From: Fischerella sp. PCC 9605
Lineage (GTDB): Bacteria > Cyanobacteriota > Cyanobacteriia > Cyanobacteriales > Nostocaceae
DNA: 64,000 bases
NCBI RefSeq assembly: GCF_000517105.1
Contig: NZ_KI912148.1
Location: forward strand, 2,482,448-2,546,447
Reading direction: 5' to 3'
Shown: one piece after another, positions 37,214 to 45,943 of the stretch
Layout: each line of letters opens with the position of its first letter
How positions within the stretch are numbered: position 1 is the stretch's first letter
Notes under the pieces: generated by a model
Database searches by the model: none
What the model was told of the DNA's origin: nothing
What the model saw: only the letters and a program-made list of their open reading frames with translations
Program-made: the position numbers and the translations under genes

Positions 37214-38557
37214 ATGAAATTTGACAAAATTTTAATTGCTAATCGGGGAGAAATCGCACTTCGCATTCTCCGGGCTTGTGAAGAAATGGGGATTGCGACT
37301 GTAGCGGTTCACTCCACCGTTGACCGCAATGCACTCCACGTCCAACTTGCGGATGAAGCGGTTTGCATTGGCGAAGCCGCTAGCAGTAAAAGTTATTTAA
37401 ATATTCCCAATATTATTGCTGCTGCTTTAACGCGCAATGCCAGTGCCATCCATCCTGGTTATGGTTTTTTAGCAGAAAATGCTCGGTTCGCAGAAATCTG
37501 TGCTGACCATCATATTGCCTTTATTGGCCCTTCTCCAGAAGCTATCCGGTTAATGGGAGATAAGTCTACAGCTAAAGAAACCATGCAAAAAGCAGGAGTA
37601 CCTACAGTACCGGGTAGTGATGGGTTAATAGAGTCGGAAAAAGAAGGATTAGCGATCGCCAAAAAAATTGGTTATCCCGTCATGATTAAAGCTACCGCTG
37701 GTGGTGGCGGACGGGGTATGCGTCTGGTACGCTCAGAAAGCGAATTCGTCAGATGTTTTCAAGCCGCACAAGGCGAAGCAGGAGCAGCATTTGGTAATTC
37801 CGGGGTTTATTTAGAAAAATTTATCGAGCGTCCCCGGCATATAGAATTTCAAGTTTTAGCGGATAACTACGGTAACGTCATCCATTTGGGTGAACGGGAT
37901 TGCTCTATTCAACGCCGCAATCAAAAACTTCTTGAAGAAGCTCCCAGTCCTGCTCTTGACTCAGAACTGCGCGAAAAAATGGGACAAGCAGCGATCAAAG
38001 CAGCTCAGTTTATCAACTACACGGGAGCAGGAACGATCGAATTTCTCCTAGATCCCTCCGGTCATTTTTACTTTATGGAAATGAATACCCGGATTCAAGT
38101 TGAGCATCCCGTTACAGAAATGATCACCGGGGTAGACTTGGTTGTCGAACAAATCCGTGTTGCTCAAGGAGAAAGACTTAAGCTGACTCAAGACCAAGTT
38201 GTTTTACGGGGTCATGCGATCGAATGCCGGATTAACGCCGAAGATCCCGACCATGACTTTCGTCCCTCTCCTGGAAAAATCAGCGGCTATCTTCCGCCAG
38301 GAGGTCCTGGTGTCCGGATTGATTCCCACGTCTACACCGATTATCAAATTCCTCCGTATTACGACTCTCTGATCGGTAAGTTAATTGTTTGGGGGCAAGA
38401 CCGTCCTACAGCCATTAACCGCATGAAAAGGGCGCTACAGGAGTGTGCAATTACAGGACTGCCCACAACCATCGGGTTCCATCAAAAAATTATGGAAAAC
38501 CCGCAATTTTTGCAGGGTGATGTATACACCAATTTCGTGCAAGAACTGCAAGATTAG
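37214..38557 (+). CDS. accC: Acetyl-CoA carboxylase, biotin carboxylase subunit
   Basis: The 447-aa protein is full-length AccC. It has the N-terminal [22 protein letters not shown], the ATP-grasp glycine-rich loop [14 protein letters not shown], catalytic [16 protein letters not shown], and [17 protein letters not shown]. It carboxylates biotin on AccB using ATP and bicarbonate, the first step of fatty acid synthesis. AccB is not adjacent, as is usual in cyanobacteria. The ATG at 37214 follows CTAGAAG. Confidence 0.97.
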   Translation: MKFDKILIANRGEIALRILRACEEMGIATVAVHSTVDRNALHVQLADEAVCIGEAASSKSYLNIPNIIAAALTRNASAIHPGYGFLAENARFAEICADHHIAFIGPSPEAIRLMGDKSTAKETMQKAGVPTVPGSDGLIESEKEGLAIAKKIGYPVMIKATAGGGGRGMRLVRSESEFVRCFQAAQGEAGAAFGNSGVYLEKFIERPRHIEFQVLADNYGNVIHLGERDCSIQRRNQKLLEEAPSPALDSELREKMGQAAIKAAQFINYTGAGTIEFLLDPSGHFYFMEMNTRIQVEHPVTEMITGVDLVVEQIRVAQGERLKLTQDQVVLRGHAIECRINAEDPDHDFRPSPGKISGYLPPGGPGVRIDSHVYTDYQIPPYYDSLIGKLIVWGQDRPTAINRMKRALQECAITGLPTTIGFHQKIMENPQFLQGDVYTNFVQELQD

Positions 38558-38600
38558 GGACTAGGGGGATGGGAAATTGGGAATTGGGCCGAAGTGAATT

Positions 38601-38681
38601 GGGAATTGGGAATTGGGCATTGGGAATCGGGCCGAAGTGAATTGGGATTTAACGATTATCTTTGCCCTTTGCCCCATGCCC
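38601..38681. repeat. 81-bp dispersed repeat, right inverted copy
   Basis: Inverse copy of 33262-33342 with two differences by eye. It is preceded by a partial duplicate of the GGCCGAAGTGAATTGGGAAT text (about 38588-38610) and followed by an ACTAACC/CCAACAA array. Confidence 0.9.
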
Positions 38682-38747
38682 ACTAACTACTAACCACTAA
38701 CCACTAACCACCAACAACCAACCACCAACAACCAACCACCAACAATC
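38682..38747. repeat. ACTAACC and ACCAACA heptamer array
   Basis: Tandem CACTAAC/CCAACAA heptamers run up to the stop codon of the yggT-like gene. Confidence 0.88.
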
Positions 38748-38749
38748 CC

Positions 38750-39043
38750 CTAACTTACCCGAGACATCATAGTCAGCAGTCCTTGTTGACCAAGGAGAAT
38801 TTCCCTAAGAAAACTGAAGATGCCAACCCAAATAATGGGTGTAATGTCTACCCCACCTAGAGGTGGTACTAACTTCCGCATCGGTACTAAAAAGGGTTCT
38901 GTAGGCCAAGCTACTAGATTCAAGGGAAAACGATTTAGATCTAGTTGGGGATACCAAGTTAGAATGATGCGGAAAATAAACAAAAGTGTCATTAATCCCA
39001 GTCCTAGACCGAGAATCCAAGCAGTAATGTTAACACCAGTCAT
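38750..39043 (-). CDS. YggT/Ycf19-family membrane protein
   Basis: The 97-aa protein has two membrane segments and the YggT/YlmG pattern: LFIFRIILTWYPQLDLNRFPLNLVAWPTEPFLVPMRKLVPPLGGVDITPIIWVGIFSFLREIL. Cyanobacterial and plastid members (YlmG, CCB3) are involved in thylakoid membrane organisation, nucleoid distribution or cytochrome b6 maturation; the role here is not determined. Length is normal. Confidence 0.92.
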   Translation of the reverse strand: MTGVNITAWILGLGLGLMTLLFIFRIILTWYPQLDLNRFPLNLVAWPTEPFLVPMRKLVPPLGGVDITPIIWVGIFSFLREILLGQQGLLTMMSRVS

Positions 39044-39248
39044 TGTTTGAGCTTCTCACTCTCTGTGAAAAAGAATACCTGGGCCAAGAAAGCAGGAAAT
39101 TTTTTTTAAGCTTTGTAAAGCTATATCATTTTCATTCTAGCCAAATGCGATCGCCCCTCCGCACATATGGAAAAATATATGGTGTTGCTCGAACAGTCTA
39201 ATAGACCATTAAAATTAGGATACAGTCTGTAAACAAAGGTTGAAAACT

Positions 39249-39368
39249 ATGACACCTTCTTTATCAAATTTCCTTTGGAGCCTGGCTTGGGGTACTGTGA
39301 TTGTCGTTATCCCCATAACTGTGGGATTGATTTTTATTAGCCAAAAAGATAAAATCCAGCGTTCATAA
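39249..39368 (+). CDS. psbX: Photosystem II protein PsbX
   Basis: The 39-codon frame starts [20 protein letters not shown] and ends KDKIQRS. It has one membrane helix and matches PsbX, a small PSII subunit near cytochrome b559 that affects quinone turnover. The gene is below many ORF-length cutoffs. It lies just ahead of ycf66, a neighbour also seen in other cyanobacteria. A GTTTGTAAACAAAGG stretch precedes the ATG, with AAAGG about 9 bases upstream. Confidence 0.95.
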   Translation: MTPSLSNFLWSLAWGTVIVVIPITVGLIFISQKDKIQRS

Positions 39369-39502
39369 TAATACTTGCGGGAGTCAATTTGACTCTCAAA
39401 ACCAATTGTCAGTCGGTTTATTGCCTAATTGCTGCCATTTATCTGTCTGAGGGTAATTTCTACCACGTTGACAGATAGTGGCTTTTTAACTTTGGGTGAT
39501 AA

Positions 39503-39574
39503 TGTAGAGACGCGACGGCAGTTGCACGGGCAAAAAAGCTCTGTACGCACTGCCTTGAGTTTCGCGTCTCTACA
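39503..39574. mobile_element. 72-bp palindromic MITE-like element, GTAGAGACGCG arms
   Basis: Perfect 13-base terminal inverted repeats TGTAGAGACGCGA and TCGCGTCTCTACA enclose a core that extends the hairpin with GGCAGT/ACTGCC. It lies between psbX and ycf66. Shorter relatives are at 43821-43849 and 47914-47943. Confidence 0.85.
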
Positions 39575-39649
39575 ATATATTTGTGTGTTGTTAGAGTAGA
39601 GATTTAAATACTGACTCGCTAACATAGATTTGATATTAGGAAAAGAACA

Positions 39650-40576
39650 ATGGTAACTTTTTGGCTGAACTCAGCCAGTGTTCTGGCTCAAGTAAACTTT
39701 GGGGCGAACTCAGCCAGTATTCTAGGAATTTTCCTGGCTGTGGCTGGGGCAGCCCTGTATTTCCTTCGCACCGTACGTCCAGAACTCTCGCGAGATCAAG
39801 ATATCTTTTTTGCTGCTGTAGGTTTGCTCTGCGGCTTTATTCTCATTTTCCAAGGATGGCGACTAGACCCGATTCTACAATTTGGTCAGTTGCTTTTGGT
39901 AGGTTCAACTGTGTTTTTCGCAGTTGAAAGTATTCGTCTGCGGGGAATAGCTACTCAGCAAGCCAAGCGCAACACGCCAATTGTAGACGATGAGCGAGAG
40001 GTTAGCCCCCGCTATAAATATGAAAAGAGATCTCCCTATAAGGCTCAGGTAGACTATGATTTAGAACCACTACCTTACGATGATGAATATGAGGAGGAAC
40101 GCCCCCGTCCTCGCATTCCAGGTAGCAGGGAAAGCCGTTCATCGCGTGAAGATTATTATGAAGATGAACCCCCCCGCCGTCCAGAACGTCGCAGTGGTAC
40201 TGAGAAACCAGAACCTAACGAAAGATCTTCCCGTCGTCGTAGCGCTACACGTCCGGTAACTCGTACTCCTGAAAGATTTGAGGATGATTGGGGTACTTCC
40301 TCCAAAATAACTGATGACTGGGATAGCTCAGCTAGCGAAGAAAGAAGACCTCCTCGTCGTGGAACTAATGGTTCTTCCCGTCCAGAAAATCGCGGCGATG
40401 ATATTGCAGATACTACACCCAGACCGCCAAGAAGACGCCGTCCGCCCAGCAGTTCGGAACCTCGACCTGAGCGTCAAGACGATGATGTCATTTCTACAGA
40501 ATATGTGGAATACAAACCGATGAATCGCTCAGAAGACGAGTCAGATAATTCGGTTAATTTTGATGACGATGTATAA
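39650..40576 (+). CDS. Ycf66 family protein
   Basis: The 308-aa protein has three hydrophobic segments in the first ~100 residues (SILGIFLAVAGAALYFLRTVRPELSRDQDIFFAAVGLLCGFILIFQGWRLDPIL, then FGQLLLVGSTVFFAVESIRLRG), the Ycf66 signature. A long, highly charged Arg/Glu/Asp/Pro-rich tail follows (about 110-308), likely disordered and variable. Ycf66 is found in cyanobacteria and some plastids; its function is unknown. It is probably transcribed with, or right after, psbX. Confidence 0.9.
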   Translation: MVTFWLNSASVLAQVNFGANSASILGIFLAVAGAALYFLRTVRPELSRDQDIFFAAVGLLCGFILIFQGWRLDPILQFGQLLLVGSTVFFAVESIRLRGIATQQAKRNTPIVDDEREVSPRYKYEKRSPYKAQVDYDLEPLPYDDEYEEERPRPRIPGSRESRSSREDYYEDEPPRRPERRSGTEKPEPNERSSRRRSATRPVTRTPERFEDDWGTSSKITDDWDSSASEERRPPRRGTNGSSRPENRGDDIADTTPRPPRRRRPPSSSEPRPERQDDDVISTEYVEYKPMNRSEDESDNSVNFDDDV

Positions 40577-40623
40577 GTAAACTAATGTGGAGGTTGCAAA
40601 AAAGGTGACAAAAAACTGTTGAG

Positions 40624-41187
40624 GTGAAAAAAATTACACCGATGTTTTGGCTCCAAAGACAAATTAGTTGGAGTCTACTTTTTGGTTTGACCAGTTTGCT
40701 TGTATCCTGTAGTCCTGAAAATATTCCTATTGGACCAACTTCCCTCAATAGTCGCTACACAGAAGAGCAACCGACCTTGAGTGGAAATGGTCGGCTTTTG
40801 GCTTTTATTTCAACTCGTAATGGCACTCATCAATTATTGCTATACGACTTGCAGCAGCAAACTTTTTTGCGTACACCACGCTTAAACCGTCCGGAGACAA
40901 TTGTTGAAAGTCCCAGCCTGAGCTATACCGGACGTTACATAGCATATATTACTAGCGACCAAGGTAGACCAGTTGTGGCGCTTTACGATCGCGCTACGCA
41001 ACAGTCACAAATCCTTACCCCCGTATATCGCGGTTGGGTAAGAAATCCCAATATTAGTCCAGATGGGCGCTATGTTGTCTTTGAAACTGCCAGTCGCGGT
41101 CAGTGGGATATAGAAGTACTAGACCGAGGCCCAGAGATCGAGTTAGATATTCCTAACGGTGCAACTATAACTGCACTCCCACCGTAG
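40624..41187 (+). CDS. TolB-like beta-propeller lipoprotein
   Basis: The 187-aa protein starts with GTG at 40624, after the GTTGAG stretch. It has a lipoprotein signal (SLLFGLTSLLVSC, lipobox LVSC) and three WD40-like TolB repeats: QPTLSGNGRLLAFISTRNGTHQLLLYDL, SPSLSYTGRYIAYITSDQG and NPNISPDGRYVVFETASRGQWDIEVLD. It is too short for a full propeller, so it may oligomerise. Its function is not known. It is a paralogue of the next gene, and both follow ycf66. Confidence 0.85.
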   Translation: MKKITPMFWLQRQISWSLLFGLTSLLVSCSPENIPIGPTSLNSRYTEEQPTLSGNGRLLAFISTRNGTHQLLLYDLQQQTFLRTPRLNRPETIVESPSLSYTGRYIAYITSDQGRPVVALYDRATQQSQILTPVYRGWVRNPNISPDGRYVVFETASRGQWDIEVLDRGPEIELDIPNGATITALPP

Positions 41188-41278
41188 TTGGGAGTGGGGG
41201 CTAGGGGCCCCCTCTGGGGTTGGGGGCTGTGGGGGAGTGGAGATGGGGAGGTGGGGAGAACCGGAGGTGGGGAGAATA

Positions 41279-41340
41279 ACCACTAACTACTAACTACTAA
41301 CCACTAACCAATGACTAATGACTAATGACTAATGACTAAA
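41279..41340. repeat. ACTAACT and TGACTAA array containing a start codon
   Basis: CTAACTA units are followed by four TGACTAA units. The last unit contributes the ATG at 41332-41334 of the downstream lipoprotein gene. Confidence 0.9.
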
Positions 41341-41859
41341 CACTATATTTTTATACCTATATTTACCCTAACAAGTTTATTAACTGGTTGTGGTGGCTAT
41401 CCTCGTCTATTGAGTTATCCTTTCGATCCCGGAGGTAGGAGTCTTAACAGTCTTGCTTCGGAATTAAGTCCCCAAATTTCTGGGCGATTTATTGTTTTTG
41501 CTTCTGACCGACGTGGTAGCCAAGATGTTTATATGTTTGATATGGTGACTCGCAGTTTGATTGATTTGCCTGGTTTAAATTCTTTTGATGCGATCGCCTC
41601 TCATCCCAGTGTTTCTGATGATGGTCGTTACATTGTTTTTGCTGCTTCTCGTCAAGGACGAGTGGCTATTTTTCTTTATGACAGAGAAACACGGCAATCA
41701 CGTAATTTGACTGCCAATTTGCAAGCAGAAGTCCGCAAACCTACAATTAGCGCTGATGGGGCTAGAATTGCCTTTGAGTACAGTAACAATGGGCAGTGGG
41801 ATATTTTAGTTTATAACCGTTCTGGGCAACCATTAAATGTGCCACAAGATCCGCGTTAA
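41332..41859 (+). CDS. TolB-like beta-propeller lipoprotein, paralogue
   Basis: The 175-aa protein has lipobox LLTGC within the first 20 residues and three TolB-like repeats: SPQISGRFIVFASDRRGSQDVYMFD, HPSVSDDGRYIVFAASRQG and KPTISADGARIAFEYSNNGQWDILVYN. The layout copies the preceding gene. The start codon lies inside a TGACTAA tandem array, so there is no Shine-Dalgarno sequence; because the signal peptide begins directly after it, the start is still likely real. Translation may depend on coupling or leaderless-type initiation. Confidence 0.85.
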   Translation: MTKHYIFIPIFTLTSLLTGCGGYPRLLSYPFDPGGRSLNSLASELSPQISGRFIVFASDRRGSQDVYMFDMVTRSLIDLPGLNSFDAIASHPSVSDDGRYIVFAASRQGRVAIFLYDRETRQSRNLTANLQAEVRKPTISADGARIAFEYSNNGQWDILVYNRSGQPLNVPQDPR

Positions 41860-41865
41860 AAAATT

Positions 41866-41931
41866 ATGAATTATGAATGATGGAGATGAAATATTAAAAT
41901 TCATAATTCATCATTCATAATTCATCATTAA
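41866..41931. repeat. GAATTAT/CATTCAT palindromic heptamers
   Basis: GAATTATGAATGATG-type units and their inverse TTCATAATTCATCATTC lie between the TolB-like gene and sdhB and can form a weak hairpin between the convergent genes. Confidence 0.8.
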
Positions 41932-42942
41932 TCATTGCTTACCTTCTTGTTTTTGTACAGCCTCGATGAGCGATCGCACTTGTTGAGTTCCTTCGGAAGG
42001 CTCAAATGAGAGGGGGAATTTACGCTTAGCTAGCATCCGTAAACCTAGGGGTACAATACTAAGCAATCCTCTCAAGTCTTTAAAATAGTTGCCAACTACT
42101 TGTAAACCAAATTGCCTTTCATCAATCCACCCACCTTCTTTGACTAACTCTACTAATACTTTGCGATGACGAATTGAACGGCTGTCAGTTTTTTGTTTGT
42201 GTGTGAGAATTTCTTGTTTAATTTTAGCGATCTGATCTAATGGAGCAACATCCATCGGACAAACACTATTACAGTAAAAACAACGAGTACAACCCCAAAC
42301 TCCTTTAGTACCTTCGTTGTATTTTTCCAATCGATTTTCAGTTTCGCTATCGCGGGAGTCTGCCACCATGCGATAAGCTTTAGCCAGAGCATGAGGGCCT
42401 ACAAAGCTGGGATTGACTTCAAAGGCATTGCATTCAGAGAAGCAAGCTCCACACATGATACAATTGCCTGTCTGGTCGAGGCGCGATCGCTCTTCTGGTG
42501 TTTGTAAAAACTCTCTTTCTGGTACTTGTCGCGCCGCTGTACTTACGTAAGGAGCAACCGCCTCTAGGTTGTTCCAAAAACTGCTCATATCCACTACCAA
42601 ATCCCTAATCACGGGCATGTTGCCTAATGGCGCGATGGTGATTTCTGGAATAGTATTTGTATTACTTGTTTGTGCTGCTAGCTGTTGCAATCGGGCAATT
42701 TCGCTGCCAACATTTTCTTTACAAGCTAAGGCTGAACGCCCATTGATTCGCATAGCACAGCTACCACAAATTGTATTGCGACAATTTTTGCGAAACGCCA
42801 AAGTTCCATCTTGTTCCCACTTAATACGATTGAGACAATCAAGGATTGTATTACCTGCTTCTGCTTGCAAAAGGTAAGTTTGCACAACAGGAGAAGAATT
42901 TTGTTGCTGCCGAATTACCTTAAAAACTACTTCCATTGCCAC
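41932..42942 (-). CDS. sdhB: Succinate dehydrogenase/fumarate reductase iron-sulfur subunit
   Basis: The 336-aa protein has the [2Fe-2S] ligands Cys54, Cys59, Cys62 and Cys74 (CRNTICGSCAMRINGRSALAC) and two cysteine clusters for [4Fe-4S] and [3Fe-4S] centres (CIMCGACFSEC and CTRCFYCNSVCPMDVAPLDQI). The C-terminal ~90 residues extend beyond the bacterial core, as in cyanobacterial SdhB. It passes electrons from succinate to plastoquinone. SdhA is not in the neighbourhood, as usual in cyanobacteria. Confidence 0.95.
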   Translation of the reverse strand: MAMEVVFKVIRQQQNSSPVVQTYLLQAEAGNTILDCLNRIKWEQDGTLAFRKNCRNTICGSCAMRINGRSALACKENVGSEIARLQQLAAQTSNTNTIPEITIAPLGNMPVIRDLVVDMSSFWNNLEAVAPYVSTAARQVPEREFLQTPEERSRLDQTGNCIMCGACFSECNAFEVNPSFVGPHALAKAYRMVADSRDSETENRLEKYNEGTKGVWGCTRCFYCNSVCPMDVAPLDQIAKIKQEILTHKQKTDSRSIRHRKVLVELVKEGGWIDERQFGLQVVGNYFKDLRGLLSIVPLGLRMLAKRKFPLSFEPSEGTQQVRSLIEAVQKQEGKQ

Positions 42943-43611
42943 TAACCTAAGTCTTGAAATTACTACATCTACCTAAAAACATAGACTTCTTGCAACAAGT
43001 CGCCAAAAGGGACATTTATGAGGGGGAAGGGGGAAAGTTGAAAGGTAAAAGGATTAATAAAATCCCTTTACCCTTTAACCCTTGCCCTTTTCCCTTAAAA
43101 CTAGCCTTTCACCTTTTCCCATCTCTAGCAAAAGTTACTTTTACAAGAGGTCTAATTATTCCTACAGGCAGGTTGCTTACCCCATGAGCTATACTCTTGT
43201 TGCCCTTAATTCAAAGCTAGCTGTTAACATGCTGATAATTAAAGAGCTACTGATTCTGGTTTGGGGATCAACATGTAAATCTTAGTTTTAAAAGCTCTAA
43301 ATGGGTTTGACGACAGATTTGTCAACCTCTACACTCAATCACCTACAGGATATAACTGTATGTTGATATTAACAAAAGTCAACCGCCAACAGGAAAAATG
43401 CCTTAATAGGTCGCAAAGTGGCAATTTTTTTGGTTATATAGAATAGTTCTAGCTTTTGATGAACATCTTGAGGTAATGAATAAGCGACAGAATACTTTGA
43501 CAGATTTTTGGCTCCTCTCAATCAACAAACTCTAGTATGTAACTCTCTTGCCAAAATTGCTTATCTAAAATAGATGAATTTTTATAAAAGCCATACCTCA
43601 ATACTCACAAT

Positions 43612-43650
43612 GGCAATAAAGCGGGAGGAAAATCCTCACCGCTTTTTGCT
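43612..43650 (+). ncRNA. Conserved hairpin, copy 1 (candidate small RNA or terminator)
   Basis: A 39-base hairpin with outer arms GGCAATAAAGCGG and CCGCTTTTTGCT and inner stem AGGA/TCCT. It is paired with copy 2 at 43980 by compensatory changes. It could belong to the Yfr2/Cyano-1 class, but I cannot confirm that. Confidence 0.4.
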
Positions 43651-43820
43651 TTCTGAAGATCGTAGATTAAGATCAAAGTGTAGCAGTAAGTTTAATTCAA
43701 ACTTAAACAATTATTTTGCTATTATGATTGCATGCTAGTATTTAATATAAAATTACGAGGTAACAAAACCAGTATAAATAGCCGTGCAAGTGCGGCTAAT
43801 ACCGTTTTGTTTATTCGTGA

Positions 43821-43849
43821 TGTAGAGACGTAAAATATTTCGTCTCTGT
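43821..43849. repeat. Palindrome with TGTAGAGACG arm
   Basis: TGTAGAGACG at 43821-43830 and CGTCTCTGT near 43841-43849 form an imperfect palindrome of the 39503 family. Confidence 0.75.
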
Positions 43850-43979
43850 TGGCAGGATAAAAGGGTATATGCCCAGCAATCTTACATAAATACTATGCTG
43901 TCCTAAGTTTGGGAGTAAGCATAAGTTAAATCCTGCAACTTCTTGGGTCTACAACTTAGTTGTAGTGGTAGAACTCAAC

Positions 43980-44018
43980 GGCAATAAAGGGGGAAGAAAA
44001 CTCTTACTACTTTTTGCC
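43980..44018 (+). ncRNA. Conserved hairpin, copy 2 (candidate small RNA or terminator)
   Basis: A 39-base hairpin with outer arms GGCAATAAAG and CTTTTTGCC and inner AAGA/TCTT, the covarying counterpart of copy 1. The text after both copies shares AAGAT...GCAGTA(G), suggesting a duplicated unit of about 85 bases. Confidence 0.4.
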
Positions 44019-44322
44019 TCCTCAATTTGTAAAGATGGCTTAAAATTACACCGTCGCAGTAGCGTCAGAAAAGAAAAATATTTCATTTTCGATGGCAAAT
44101 GATGGTTAAAAGTGCCGTAAAATTACCGAAATTAATACCTGTGGCAGCCATACCTCGAATAGATGGTGATCAACCATAACAAAGGATTTTGGTTTGTTAT
44201 AAACAGGGATCTACCCTTTTGGTAGGGTTGCTAGTGGCTTTGTGCAAATGTCGAAATGCCAAACGCTGGCATAGGTAAACTCTGTAAATAGTTTGGAGAG
44301 AGTTAAGGATATTTTGAGCGTA

Positions 44323-44763
44323 ATGACTGAAACTGCAACCGCACCATTAACCGGAAAAGCACTGCTTGCAAAAGTCAAAGAGCTTTCTAGCTTACCACGT
44401 CGAGAAAGAGCAAAACAGTGTGGTTATTATACAGTTACAAAAAATAACCAGGTACGAGTCAATCTCACAGATTTTTATGATGCTTTGCTATCGGCTAGGG
44501 GAATTCCCCTAAGTCCAGAAGCACCCAAAGATGGCCGTGGTCGTGAACCTACTTATCGAGTTAGTGTTCACCAAAACGGTCAAATTGTAATTGGTGCAAC
44601 ATATACTAAAGCAATGGGCTTAAAGCCTGGTGATGAATTTGAAATTAAGCTGGGATACAAGCACATTCACCTAATTCAAGTTGACACTGATAAAAAAGGA
44701 ACCCCGCTGGAACTAGATACCGAAGTAGAGGAAGAAGACGAAGAAATTGAAGAAGATGAGTAA
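44323..44763 (+). CDS. calA: AbrB-family transcriptional regulator, cyAbrB1/CalA type
   Basis: I choose the ATG at 44323 (146 aa, MTETATAPLTGKALL) because homologues start this way; a 10-residue extension from 44293 is unlikely. It has the cyAbrB N-terminal region (LLAKVKELSSLPRRERAKQCGYYTVTKNNQVRVNLTDFYDALL) and the C-terminal AbrB-like DNA-binding part (GREPTYRVSVHQNGQIVIGATYTKAMGLKPGDEFEIKLGYKHIHL), followed by an acidic tail. This is the sll0359/CalA subtype rather than cyAbrB2. CalA in Anabaena binds several promoters, including hox and sodB, and is linked to redox and heterocyst control. GGAGAG lies upstream. Confidence 0.92.
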   Translation: MTETATAPLTGKALLAKVKELSSLPRRERAKQCGYYTVTKNNQVRVNLTDFYDALLSARGIPLSPEAPKDGRGREPTYRVSVHQNGQIVIGATYTKAMGLKPGDEFEIKLGYKHIHLIQVDTDKKGTPLELDTEVEEEDEEIEEDE

Positions 44764-45001
44764 ATTTTTCTAATGCTAGGGGTAAAGTTAATGGTGAGTT
44801 CTCCATAACTTTTTCTCTAGACAAGATGAAAAATTGGTTGCTGTAGTTTGAATATTTCTTCAAACGGAAAAATACGATTAGACCTCTTGCGGAAATTACC
44901 AATCTTGGTAGAAGCTTGACTAAGTAGAGAGAAAAGCAGAATAAAACCAGCAATAAGTGGGAGCATAATGAAGCGATCGCATAGCTACTCCCGATAAAAA
45001 A

Positions 45002-45943
45002 TTGCTCAGAAACATAGCTAGCTTTTCTCTCGTCAAGCAAGAAATTTATGGTAGCAAGAAGTCTGTCGTGTTTTTTAATTGTATTTTGATAGCGTTATTT
45101 GAGCCATCAGTCCAGAATTTACAGTCATTTCTGGAAAATGCACCAGGGTTGGTTGTGGTGATGGCTTTTTTTATTGCTTGGGCTGGATTTTGGTTCCCAA
45201 TAGCAGCTTTATTGGCTATGGCACTTAAATGGCAACCCGGCAAACCTTTACAACCAAATCAAAAGTTACCTTTACTAGTCTCGCTTTATTTATTAGCACC
45301 CTTGATCTTGTGGGCTGCTATCTGGCTGACCAAAACATCTTTCTCTAATTACGGCTTCCTTACTAATATTTCCATCCTTGGTTCTTTGGCAGTGGGCTTT
45401 GGCTTGGGAATATTGAGCCTTGTTGTGGTGTTTGCATTGCAATTTTGGCTGGGATGGTGCAGATTTGAAGAGTCTAATATCAAGCAATTACCATCTATTC
45501 TGCTACCTATTTTGTTGATAGCTTTATTTGTGGGTGGCATAGAAGAGTTAGTTTTTCGCGGGTTCCTGTTCAGCGAACTAGAACTGAATTATTCAGTTTG
45601 GGTGGCAGCGATCATTTCTAGCTTGATATTTGCTGCACTACATTTGGTTTGGGAACAACGAGAAACCATACCGCAACTTCCTGGATTGTGGTTGATGGGA
45701 ATGGTGTTAGTACTGGCACGGTTTAGCGATCGCGGCAATTTAGGTATAGCTTGGGGACTGCATGCTGGATGGGTATGGGCGATCGCCTGCTTGGATACAG
45801 CACAACTAATTAATTACAGCGATAAAGTTTCCGAGTGGGTGACAGGTAAAAACAAAAAACCCCTAGCTGGGCTAGCGGGGATAGCATGTTTACTGCTGAC
45901 TGCGGTAATACTTTGGTTGTTTTATCACCATAATCTCAAATAG
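45002..45943 (+). CDS. CPBP-family intramembrane metalloprotease
   Basis: The 313-aa frame opens at TTG 45002; internal starts (for instance near 45094 or 45164) are equally possible. It has about eight membrane segments. The CPBP/Abi motifs are GGIEELVFRGFLFSEL (EExxxR), FAALHLVWEQ and LGIAWGLHAGWVWA. The family includes prenyl-protein endopeptidases and bacteriocin-immunity-like proteins; its substrate here is unknown. The 3' end overlaps the convergent methyltransferase gene by eight bases. Confidence 0.85.
   Translation: MLRNIASFSLVKQEIYGSKKSVVFFNCILIALFEPSVQNLQSFLENAPGLVVVMAFFIAWAGFWFPIAALLAMALKWQPGKPLQPNQKLPLLVSLYLLAPLILWAAIWLTKTSFSNYGFLTNISILGSLAVGFGLGILSLVVVFALQFWLGWCRFEESNIKQLPSILLPILLIALFVGGIEELVFRGFLFSELELNYSVWVAAIISSLIFAALHLVWEQRETIPQLPGLWLMGMVLVLARFSDRGNLGIAWGLHAGWVWAIACLDTAQLINYSDKVSEWVTGKNKKPLAGLAGIACLLLTAVILWLFYHHNLK

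Larger units (their letters stand above)
42943..44322. other. Long intergenic region (1.38 kb) upstream of calA
   Basis: No credible ORF lies here. Contents in order: short heptamer repeats (about 43015-43115), unique AT-rich sequence, the hairpin at 43612, the palindrome at 43821, the related hairpin at 43980, and the calA leader. Such length and two covarying hairpins suggest small RNAs or a complex leader. Confidence 0.6.

Noticed and set aside
39381-39395. GAGTCAATTTGACTC as a terminator for psbX
   Set aside because: The stem leaves almost no loop and there is no T-run after it.
42954-43285. Two short plus-strand frames after sdhB
   Set aside because: They consist of translated CCCTTT/CCTTTCC heptamer repeats and lack any start signal.
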